From CAZKCK01 sp964552325 (GTDB lineage: Bacteria; Bacteroidota; Bacteroidia; Bacteroidales; TTA-H9): a stretch of DNA of 20,905 nt. Below the pieces are notes generated by a model that saw only the letters and a program-made list of their open reading frames with translations, did not search any database and had not been told where the DNA came from. The stretch is taken from the NCBI GenBank assembly GCA_964552325.1, contig CAZKHA010000051.1, positions 1 through 20,905 of the forward strand, in the 5' to 3' direction. Positions 1-5,796 of this stretch are shown in pieces (position 1 is the first letter of the stretch; each line of letters starts with the position of its first letter). The translations under genes were made by a program, and so were the position numbers.

Positions 1-199
1 ATTCACACGCCGCCACTTGGCATTCATACGCCGCCACCTGCCATTCACACGCCGACACCTGCCATTCATACGCTGACACCGGCCATTCACATCCCGCCAC
101 CTGCCATTCACATCTCGACACCTGCCATTCACACGCCACCACCTGACATTCATACGCCGATACATACCATTCCTACACCGCTGCCTGCAATTCACACCA
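1..199. repeat. 21-bp tandem repeat array (minisatellite), truncated by window edge
   Basis: Nine 21-bp units start at 1, 22, 43, 64, 85, 106, 127, 148 and 169, and a partial tenth lies at 190-199. The core is ATTCAYACGCCGMCACCTGCC with a few substitutions per unit. The period is exact, with no indels, and units become more divergent to the right (169-189 and the tenth are most degenerate). The array is clearly more GC-rich than the sequence after it. It continues beyond the left edge, so total copy number is unknown. Plus-strand frame 1 stays open across all units, but many unit differences change amino acids, so I treat it as non-coding. Confidence 0.9.
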
Positions 200-334
200 T
201 CAATCAAAATTGTGTTGTATTTTGTTCATTACAATTGTACATCACTCTTTATACCAACGAATTAATCGTGAATTGTTTGCATAAAACATTGGGTTATGGT
301 ACCGGTAATCCCAACCGTTGATTGTGGGGTGGTT

Positions 335-372
335 CCGTGGTAGAGACGCGATAAATCGCGTTTCTACCACGG
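335..372. repeat. REP-like palindrome (18-bp stem, 2-nt loop)
   Basis: Arms 335-352 and 355-372 are complementary over 18 positions with a single G-T pair, around the two-base centre AA (353-354). The inner core has the form GTAGAGACGCGAT/ATCGCGTTTCTAC. Short further complementarity flanks it (GGTAATCCC near 304 against GGGTTTACC at 386-394). There is no T-run, so it is not an intrinsic terminator. The core resembles, from memory, dispersed palindromic elements in cyanobacterial and some Bacteroidota genomes; this was not checked. Confidence 0.7.
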
Positions 373-447
373 TGGTGCCGCTACCGGGTTTACCAATTCT
401 CATTCACCCTTTTATAAATTTTCAGAAGGAATGGACGCCCATGATTT

Positions 448-481
448 CAACTACATTGCAAATAGTGTACTTTTGTAGTTG
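448..481 (+). promoter_or_regulatory. Candidate promoter and operator of the HEPN-MNT module
   Basis: TACTTTTG at 468-475 matches the Bacteroidota -7 consensus TAnnTTTG. It lies inside an 8-bp perfect inverted repeat: CAACTACA at 448-455 and TGTAGTTG at 474-481. No good -33 TTTG box is visible at the normal spacing. A repressor on the two arms would cover the -7 box, which would suit autoregulation of a toxin-antitoxin pair; this is inference. Confidence 0.4.
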
Positions 482-545
482 GTAATGCAAATTTACCCCG
501 TGGTTTGCTCATCAATCGAATAGTGCCGCCGTAATACACATACAC

Positions 546-947
546 ATGAATACTGACAATATCCGTTGGAAACAAAGGTTTCAAAACTATGAGAAGGCGC
601 TTTTGCTACTAAAAGAGGCTATTAACCTTAAAAACCCTGACATCATTCAAAAAGCCGGCTTAATTCAATTTTTCGAAATTAGTTTTGAGCTGTCATGGAA
701 TTTAATGAAAGATTACCTTGTGGAACAGGGCTTTGAAACGGCACGATCGCCCCGTGATTCGATAAAAAAAGCCTTTGAAACAGGCTTAATTACCGACGGC
801 CATACTTGGCTACAAGCACTCGAGAACAGAAACCTTAACTCGCATACCTACGATGAGACTACCGCTAACCAGGTAGTTAATGAAATTAGCAAGGCATACT
901 TTCCGCTACTTAGTCAACTCTACGATAACCTAAAAGGCAAGCTATAA
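546..947 (+). CDS. HEPN-domain toxin of a HEPN-MNT pair (nucleotidyltransferase substrate-binding, HI0074/HepT type)
   Basis: A 133-residue, mostly helical protein of the HI0074/HepT family. In characterised members the HEPN protein is an RNase toxin and the partner nucleotidyltransferase silences it by attaching AMP to a tyrosine. The key motif R-x4-H-x-Y is intact: R95, H100 and Y102 within RNLNSHTY. R95 and H100 would be the RNase residues and Y102 the predicted modification site. The N-terminal half has the family pattern of an aromatic-rich helix (around residues 7-20) and FFEISFELSW at 42-51. Length is normal for the family. The start at 546 is the only early ATG and has no Shine-Dalgarno sequence. 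The stop is one base before the start of the partner gene, so the two are surely co-transcribed. The family assignment is firm; that it acts as a toxin here is inferred. Confidence 0.9.
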   Translation: MNTDNIRWKQRFQNYEKALLLLKEAINLKNPDIIQKAGLIQFFEISFELSWNLMKDYLVEQGFETARSPRDSIKKAFETGLITDGHTWLQALENRNLNSHTYDETTANQVVNEISKAYFPLLSQLYDNLKGKL

Positions 948-948
948 A

Positions 949-1305
949 ATGTATGGGCTCAGAGAAACAGACATTGCAGAAATAAACAAGGTATTGGCCC
1001 AGTTTGATGAGGTTCATTATGCAATCATTTTTGGAAGCCGAGCCAAAGGGAACTACCGAAATGGAAGCGATGTAGATATTGCTTTAAAAGGTGATCACCT
1101 ATCGCACCATAATCTTATAAGAATCAGCAGTATCCTGAACGAAGAAACCATGATGCCGTACCGGTTCGATGTGTTAGATTATTATACGATAACCAATTCA
1201 GAACTAATTGCACACATCGACAGTTTGGGCAAGTTGCTCTATGGTAGTCAAAAGCGTACTATCCATAACGAACCCAATACAAATTGCAATCCGCCTAGCC
1301 TTTAA
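949..1305 (+). CDS. MNT-domain nucleotidyltransferase antitoxin (HI0073/MntA type)
   Basis: A 118-residue minimal nucleotidyltransferase of the DNA polymerase beta superfamily. The signature GS-x10-D-x-D is complete: G29 and S30, then D41 and D43 within GSDVDIA; FDVLD further on probably gives the third acidic residue. In studied pairs this enzyme adds AMP to the tyrosine of the R-x4-H-x-Y motif of the HEPN partner and so neutralises it. It starts one base after the stop of the HEPN gene, with only a weak AAAGG about a dozen bases upstream, which suggests translational coupling. The last 20 or so residues (after YGSQK) are low in recognisable structure and may be a variable tail. It ends 12 bp from the convergent saccharopine dehydrogenase gene, with no terminator visible between them. 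Confidence 0.9.
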   Translation: MYGLRETDIAEINKVLAQFDEVHYAIIFGSRAKGNYRNGSDVDIALKGDHLSHHNLIRISSILNEETMMPYRFDVLDYYTITNSELIAHIDSLGKLLYGSQKRTIHNEPNTNCNPPSL

Positions 1306-1317
1306 GAAGGAAAATTA

Positions 1318-2670
1318 TCATTTAGATTTATGGTTTCCAATGCTTTCACTCTCAGGCAAGCCATACTCTTCAGTCATTTTAATCCCTAATTTCTTCAATT
1401 CTTCAAGTACTGGGGTGTATATCTCTGGCAACACCGGGCGATAGATGCCTTTTAGATTTATTTTTTCTTCAAGAATCAACTTTACACCAATTGCTGCAGG
1501 CAATGACACCGTTCGTGCAATGGCCGTATCCGATCCAAGTATCCCAAATTCAAGCAAGCGCGAACGGATTACTTCACTTCGGCCATCAGGATACGAGGCT
1601 TTAAACAAATGTTGCATTACCACCATATCACGTTCGTGGGCCTGCAATTCCATTTTTTCAAGCATTAAATCCGATAATATGTCGAAACACGAATCCTGGG
1701 AACGCCCCATCGCTATAGGTTGAAACAAACCCAACCACTCCATAGCCTGGATAGCTATGGCATTAAGTTCCAAACCCAAAAAACCGGCAACTTCAGCCTT
1801 AATGTCATTCCATTTTGTTAAACCAAGTTGCTTGGCAAGCATTTGTTCGTAGCTCATTCCCGTAAAATCCATTTGTTCAGGGCTAGTAAGCCCTAAGGCC
1901 TTAAGGGCATCCATGGCCTCGCACCATCCTTTGTACCTAAACGTACCCCGATACATGGTTTTCACTTCGGGAATTCCATAAACATCAACATAGGAAATAG
2001 AATCACGATTTGGATATACCTCCAACTCCCCTACCCCATCAAATGGAACCTGAATAGGATACTTGAATAAATCTTTTGTGTGCAATTCTATCAATTTCCC
2101 TTTATCAAGGTAACGGGCATTGTTGTTGCTGGCCATTATAACCCCTTTGGGGCTCCACGAAAACTTATAACCAAAAGGGTTTTCAGCGGCTTCGGGGGCA
2201 GGCAAAGCTCCGCAAATACTGTGAAACGATTCAATTAAACCACCTTGGGCATGAACATGGTCAATAATCTGCATGGCGCTCATATGGTCGATGCCCGGGT
2301 CTAGGCCTAGCTCATTCAGGATTATAATACCCGCCGCGACGGCTCGGTCGTTCATTTGCTGCATTTCGGGCTTCACGTACGAGGTGGTTACCATGTTCCG
2401 TTTAAACCGGATACAGGCTTCGGCCACCTGCTCATGAAATTGATACGGCAGTAAGCTAACCACTATATGATGCTGTTGCACCAAGGCATCCAAGCTTTCT
2501 GAATTACTTACATCAAAACCCACTGCGATACCATTCGCATGGCCATCGAGCAATAATCTCGCCCGCACAACATCCATATCGGCCAATGTAACACTAAGTT
2601 GGTTAGCAAGTAAATATTTAACCATCGGGTGGGCAACTCGTCCGGCACCCAATATCAATACTTTTTTCAT
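1318..2670 (-). CDS. Saccharopine dehydrogenase (glutamate-forming), LYS9-like / SDH half of LKR-SDH
   Basis: A 450-residue protein of the saccharopine dehydrogenase family, close in length to fungal Lys9 (about 446). The predicted reaction is oxidation of saccharopine to glutamate and 2-aminoadipate 6-semialdehyde. The N-terminal Rossmann fold starts at once with LILGAGRVAHP (residues 5-15, pattern GxGxxxxP), which supports the chosen start. The family motif NELGLDPGIDHM follows in the first third, and the rest is the catalytic/dimerisation domain with an alpha/beta C-terminal region. It lies 11 bp downstream of the lysine-ketoglutarate reductase gene on the same strand, so the pair forms a two-gene lysine degradation operon whose steps are fused in animals and plants. 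Direction of flux (breakdown, not synthesis) is inferred from the reductase being of the LKR type. No Shine-Dalgarno sequence is seen. Confidence 0.88.
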   Translation of the reverse strand: MKKVLILGAGRVAHPMVKYLLANQLSVTLADMDVVRARLLLDGHANGIAVGFDVSNSESLDALVQQHHIVVSLLPYQFHEQVAEACIRFKRNMVTTSYVKPEMQQMNDRAVAAGIIILNELGLDPGIDHMSAMQIIDHVHAQGGLIESFHSICGALPAPEAAENPFGYKFSWSPKGVIMASNNNARYLDKGKLIELHTKDLFKYPIQVPFDGVGELEVYPNRDSISYVDVYGIPEVKTMYRGTFRYKGWCEAMDALKALGLTSPEQMDFTGMSYEQMLAKQLGLTKWNDIKAEVAGFLGLELNAIAIQAMEWLGLFQPIAMGRSQDSCFDILSDLMLEKMELQAHERDMVVMQHLFKASYPDGRSEVIRSRLLEFGILGSDTAIARTVSLPAAIGVKLILEEKINLKGIYRPVLPEIYTPVLEELKKLGIKMTEEYGLPESESIGNHKSK

Positions 2671-2681
2671 AACTAATTCAA

Positions 2682-3992
2682 TTATAAATATTTTGCAAGG
2701 TACTTGTACGGTGGGGTCAACTCACCATTGTGCAATATCAGGGCTTTTTTAACTGCTGCTGGCAGCAACACATGCTCGTAACTATCCTTGTAATTGGCAG
2801 TGGCTATACCTTTTACAAAACGCATCAACACATAACTAAAGGCTGCAGAGCTATCGCGAGGCAATTCAGCCGGTAGGATATCAACCGCCATAACCTGAAG
2901 ACCATCAGCTTGATGACCGCTTTGAATGGTATGTGTAAATGGGTTGTAAACGTAAATTGGGTCTTCAATATAACTTCCTTCTAAGGTTGCTTCAATTGAA
3001 CCATTGATATCACATGTGATATCGCCCACCACGGCAAGTTTGGGTGATTCCGCTTTTGAATAGGCTTCGCTCAAATACGTGCGTGTAACTATGTGTGGAT
3101 AACGTTCATCCCAATACATTCCATTTACCAGTACTGACAAATCAGGCAAATACGACTCAAAACAGCCCTCGTAATTCTCTGGCTGCGCAAAGTATTCAGC
3201 TAAGTCGAATGGTTTTGATTTATCACGATGCGTGGCTATGTCTTCTTTGCGAAAGGTAACTTTATACAACAAATTACCAGCTTTATCGGGCCTATGCTTT
3301 AATTTGGCAAGTTCTGAGGGCAATATTTCCTGGCAAGGCAGCATACCCAATATCTCCTGTACACCGCTCGAAACGTTGCCATAACCTGTAACGCCAATGG
3401 TAAATGGTCTTAATTCATCCGGTATTTTATAATTTGCGATTTCAAAACCAACTTCCGAAATGGCCAAACAAGCCTCCCGCAGCGAACTATAATGATGTGC
3501 TTGTTTTATGTTTAAAAATGGCGTATCAAATCCAAAATGCTTAAGCCGTAAACCAGTAGTCCAAAGGGTATTGATCATGCCAGCTAAACCAGCAAAGCGC
3601 CCAAAGAAAATCAAACGTTTGTTCGATTCGTCAACAATGCGTTCGTAATCAATAAGGTTGCATCCCATGTGCATCATTCGCTTGAGCATTGGCATATTGT
3701 ACTTTTGACCTTTTATTACATGCGAGAAAAAAATATACGTTTTATGGCGCTCAAAGAACTCTAAAGGCATTTCCTTTACCCCAAATATCACATCACAATC
3801 GGTTAAATCGTTTACAATTTGGGCACCGGCCTCCCTAAACTCTTGGTTGCTAAAACTGCGTTTTGCCGAAGACTGCACAAGCACTTCAATCCCTTGTTTT
3901 TCGATGAGCCATTGTATATTCTGAGGTACAAGCGGGCATCGCCTTTCCATAAGGTATTTATCTTCATGTCGTATTCCGATTCGGGCTTGCAT
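2682..3992 (-). CDS. Lysine-2-oxoglutarate reductase (saccharopine-forming), LKR half of LKR-SDH
   Basis: A 436-residue protein matching the N-terminal (LKR) half of the bifunctional animal/plant enzyme AASS. It has the alanine dehydrogenase/PNT-type fold that opens with GIRHEDKYLMERRCPLVP. Further family motifs are FFSHVIKGQKYNMPML, LIDYE, FGRFAGLAGMIN and TPFLNIKQAHHY. It would condense lysine with 2-oxoglutarate and reduce the product to saccharopine with a nicotinamide cofactor. The frame is open to an ATG at 4097, adding 35 residues rich in Trp/Cys and unlike the family. I chose the ATG at 3992 because homology begins two to four residues after it and because the extension overlaps the likely promoter region. 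The next gene, 11 bp on, encodes the second pathway enzyme. Confidence 0.88.
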   Translation of the reverse strand: MQARIGIRHEDKYLMERRCPLVPQNIQWLIEKQGIEVLVQSSAKRSFSNQEFREAGAQIVNDLTDCDVIFGVKEMPLEFFERHKTYIFFSHVIKGQKYNMPMLKRMMHMGCNLIDYERIVDESNKRLIFFGRFAGLAGMINTLWTTGLRLKHFGFDTPFLNIKQAHHYSSLREACLAISEVGFEIANYKIPDELRPFTIGVTGYGNVSSGVQEILGMLPCQEILPSELAKLKHRPDKAGNLLYKVTFRKEDIATHRDKSKPFDLAEYFAQPENYEGCFESYLPDLSVLVNGMYWDERYPHIVTRTYLSEAYSKAESPKLAVVGDITCDINGSIEATLEGSYIEDPIYVYNPFTHTIQSGHQADGLQVMAVDILPAELPRDSSAAFSYVLMRFVKGIATANYKDSYEHVLLPAAVKKALILHNGELTPPYKYLAKYL

Positions 3993-4082
3993 GTGCTGTA
4001 GTAGATTAGATATTAGAAAGCGAATAGGTTTACCGGGTTTCCAGCAAGTTTGTAAAAGAACAACAAAGCCGTATGCTTGTTC

Positions 4083-4174
4083 ATTGCACCAATGCATATA
4101 TATTCCTTAGTGCAATAACAAATTATTAACATCGAAGCTATTGCACAAAAAAGAATATTGCCGTAATCTTGCAC
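4083..4174. promoter_or_regulatory. Cluster of four TTGCAC half-sites in the divergent promoter region
   Basis: TTGCAC or its complement occurs at 4084-4089 (+), 4110-4115 (as GTGCAA), 4141-4146 (+) and 4169-4174 (+), spaced 26-31 bp apart. Two copies overlap the candidate -33 and -7 boxes of the lipoprotein gene. The first and second copies form an inverted pair, ATTGCAC/GTGCAAT, 20 bp apart. This looks like an operator array for a regulator of either or both divergent transcripts. The regulator is unknown. Confidence 0.35.
4140..4171 (+). promoter_or_regulatory. Candidate promoter of the lipoprotein gene
   Basis: ATTG at 4140-4143 (-33 position) and TAATCTTG at 4164-4171 (one mismatch to TAnnTTTG) are separated by 20 bp, normal for the Bacteroidota housekeeping sigma factor. 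Transcription would start near 4177, leaving a leader of about 22 nt. The A-rich run just before the ATG at 4200 is typical of translation start regions in this phylum. Confidence 0.4.
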
Positions 4175-4199
4175 TGTTAAACCCAAAATCAAAAAAAAT

Positions 4200-4778
4200 A
4201 TGCTAAAAAAACTGTTATTCCTAGTATTTGTTGTTGTTGCATTCGTATCATGCAACAATCAACCTAAAGAAACCCCAAAGGAAACCACCTTTGAATTAAA
4301 TGTATTCGATTCGTTGGCACCCCAGTATGTAAACAAAGAAATTACCATTTTGGGAACAATTGATCATGTATGTAAACATGGCGGCAAACGGATGTTTTTG
4401 GTTGGAGAAAACCCCGCTGTCCGTGTCAAAATAAATGCTACTGACGATAATACCAGCTTTAAACCCGAATGGGAAGGTAGCGATGTTTTGATAAAAGGTG
4501 TTGTGGAAGAATTACGCATTGATGCCGCTTATTTGGATCAATGGGAAAGCGAAGTGTTGGCTGAGACACAAGGTGAAGCTGCCTCGAAAGTGCACATGGG
4601 CGAACCAGGTCACGAAAACACAGAAGGTACTGTAAGTGGTGATATTGAGCGCATTAATGAATTCAGGCAACAAATTAAAGATAGTGGAACGGATCACGTT
4701 TCATTCTATTCAGTTAATTGCATAACCTACGAAATCCGTGCTGACGAAATGGCACCTAAGCAAGATTCAGTAAAATAA
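4200..4778 (+). CDS. Small lipoprotein of unknown function
   Basis: A 192-residue protein with a lipoprotein signal peptide: the positive start MLKKL, a hydrophobic core to about residue 17, and the lipobox VSC with Cys19 as predicted lipidated residue. A polar linker rich in N/Q/P/K/E/T follows, as usual for surface or periplasmic Bacteroidota lipoproteins. The mature part (about 30-115) has alternating strands (ITILGTIDHVC, KRMFLV, VRVKIN, DVLIKGVVEELRI) that suggest a small beta-barrel of OB-fold type. The C-terminal half is helical and charged, with NEFRQQIKDSG and a short segment YSVNCITYEIRADE. Two cysteines in the mature part are spaced far apart. A terminator follows directly, so it is probably monocistronic. 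I do not recognise a specific function; a metal- or ligand-related role with the PepSY protein downstream would be speculation. Confidence 0.75.
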   Translation: MLKKLLFLVFVVVAFVSCNNQPKETPKETTFELNVFDSLAPQYVNKEITILGTIDHVCKHGGKRMFLVGENPAVRVKINATDDNTSFKPEWEGSDVLIKGVVEELRIDAAYLDQWESEVLAETQGEAASKVHMGEPGHENTEGTVSGDIERINEFRQQIKDSGTDHVSFYSVNCITYEIRADEMAPKQDSVK

Positions 4779-4798
4779 CTAACAACCAACCGTATTCA

Positions 4799-4840
4799 AA
4801 ACCGGAACAATCCTGAACGATTTTCCGGTTTCTTTTTTTT
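4799..4840 (+). terminator. Intrinsic terminator of the lipoprotein gene
   Basis: Stem AAACCGGAA (4799-4807) pairs with TTCCGGTTT (4823-4831) around a 15-nt loop and is followed by TC and an eight-T run (4833-4840). It ends 10 bp before the next gene, so that gene needs its own promoter or read-through. Confidence 0.8.
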
Positions 4841-4850
4841 ATTAAGCCTT

Positions 4851-5411
4851 ATGAAGAAAATTAACTGGAGGAAATACAATAGAGCTATCCATCGCGATCT
4901 TGGCTATATTTTCTTTGCTATGACCGTTATTTATGCCCTTTCGGGCATTGCCATAAATCATCTGGATGATTGGAACCCAAACTTTATTATAACTACCAAA
5001 GATATTAAGGCCCAGCCATTAAGCAACCTTGATAGTGTAAGTAAAGATCAAATACTTGCTATACTAAAACAAAATGGTGAAGGAGATAACTACCGTAAGC
5101 ATTATTTTCCTGAACGTGGTGTTGTAAAAGTGTTTTTACGTTCAGGCACTGCATGGATTGACCTTGAATCGGGGGAAGGGGTTGTGGAAAAATTAAAACG
5201 CAGACCAATATTTAACGAGTTTAATTACCTGCATTACAATCCAGGCAAATGGTGGACCTGGTACAGCGACGCCTTTGCAGTAGCCCTTATACTTCTAGCT
5301 TTCAGCGGGTTGTTTATCCTAAAAGGCAAAAATGGGATCACCAGACGTGGGGCAGTACTTACCATTATAGGTATTGCCGTTCCAATAGTTTTTCTAATCT
5401 TGTTTTACTAA
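4851..5411 (+). CDS. PepSY-associated transmembrane helix protein
   Basis: A 186-residue membrane protein of the PepSY-associated TM helix type. The N-terminus KKINWRKYNRAIHRDLGY with TM1 (about residues 16-37, YIFFAMTVIYALSGIAINH) is the usual start of this family. A periplasmic loop with a PepSY-like segment follows (about 45-125, including DQILAILKQNG and VKVFLRSGTAWIDLESGEG). TM2 (about 137-156) and TM3 (about 166-186) close the protein. Larger PepSY-TM proteins have four helices and are often tied to siderophore or iron reduction. This short form occurs widely in Bacteroidota, with function not established as far as I know. The start follows the lipoprotein terminator by 10 bp. The gene converges on the RNA polymerase cluster and shares a bidirectional terminator with it. 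Confidence 0.8.
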   Translation: MKKINWRKYNRAIHRDLGYIFFAMTVIYALSGIAINHLDDWNPNFIITTKDIKAQPLSNLDSVSKDQILAILKQNGEGDNYRKHYFPERGVVKVFLRSGTAWIDLESGEGVVEKLKRRPIFNEFNYLHYNPGKWWTWYSDAFAVALILLAFSGLFILKGKNGITRRGAVLTIIGIAVPIVFLILFY

Positions 5412-5434
5412 TTATTCAAGATTTGACCCAAACG

Positions 5435-5465
5435 AAAAAAGCAGCCCAAAAGGCTGCTTTTTTTT
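5435..5465. terminator. Bidirectional intrinsic terminator between convergent units
   Basis: Stem GCAGCC (5441-5446) / GGCTGC (5452-5457) with a CAAAA loop is flanked by six A (5435-5440) and eight T (5458-5465). Because both flanks are homopolymeric it can serve the PepSY gene on the plus strand and the rpoC/DUF3467 end of the large cluster on the minus strand. Confidence 0.9.
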
Positions 5466-5480
5466 ATAGCTTACAATAAA

Positions 5481-5792
5481 TCAGGCCATTCCTGCAGGTC
5501 CCATATTAATTGGGAACGCTTCAGGCTCACCTTCACGAATTTCGCCGTGCACTTGTTCAAATTTGGCAATATTCTCGCGTAAGGCTTTGTAAAGGCGTTT
5601 CGCATGTGAGGGTGTTAAGATAACCCTTGATTTCACCTTTGCTTTTGGCATTCCGGGCAAGGCATTCAAAAAGTCAACTATAAACTCAGCATTTGAATGC
5701 GTAATTATAGCCAAATTAGAATATATGCCACTGGCAATTTCTTCGGGCAAATCAACATTAAGCTGATTTTGTGGAGGTTTGTTTTTATCCAT
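5481..5792 (-). CDS. DUF3467 family protein
   Basis: A 103-residue soluble protein of the DUF3467 family. It contains the family core EEIASGIYSNLAIITHS (about residues 17-33), then FIVDFLNALPG and VKSRVILTPSHAKRL, and a helical segment LYKALRENIAKFEQ. No signal peptide or membrane segment is visible. The start lies 4 bp after the rpoC stop, so it is co-transcribed with, and probably translationally coupled to, RNA polymerase. The same placement is common in Bacteroidota. The shared terminator at 5435-5465 ends the unit just after it. The biochemical role is not known to me; the location invites a link with transcription, but that is only context. Confidence 0.88.
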   Translation of the reverse strand: MDKNKPPQNQLNVDLPEEIASGIYSNLAIITHSNAEFIVDFLNALPGMPKAKVKSRVILTPSHAKRLYKALRENIAKFEQVHGEIREGEPEAFPINMGPAGMA

Positions 5793-5796
5793 TGTA

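Larger units (their letters stand above)
200..545. other. Gene-free stretch upstream of the HEPN-MNT module
   Basis: No convincing gene is seen here. The stretch holds a strong palindrome at 335-372 and a candidate promoter/operator at 448-481, each listed separately. A frame entering from the tandem repeat stays open until a TGA at 319-321, but nothing in it resembles a known protein. Confidence 0.6.

Noticed and set aside
1..199. CRISPR array
   Set aside because: Units follow each other directly with no unique spacers, and the period is only 21 bp.
3993..4097. N-terminal extension of the lysine-ketoglutarate reductase from an ATG at 4097
   Set aside because: The extra 35 residues do not resemble the family, homology starts right after the ATG at 3992, and the stretch overlaps a TTGCAC site that looks regulatory.
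4013..4258. Minus-strand 81-codon open frame over the divergent promoter
   Set aside because: It overlaps both the lipoprotein start and the promoter region, has no family resemblance and a Cys/Ile/Phe-rich composition typical of chance frames.
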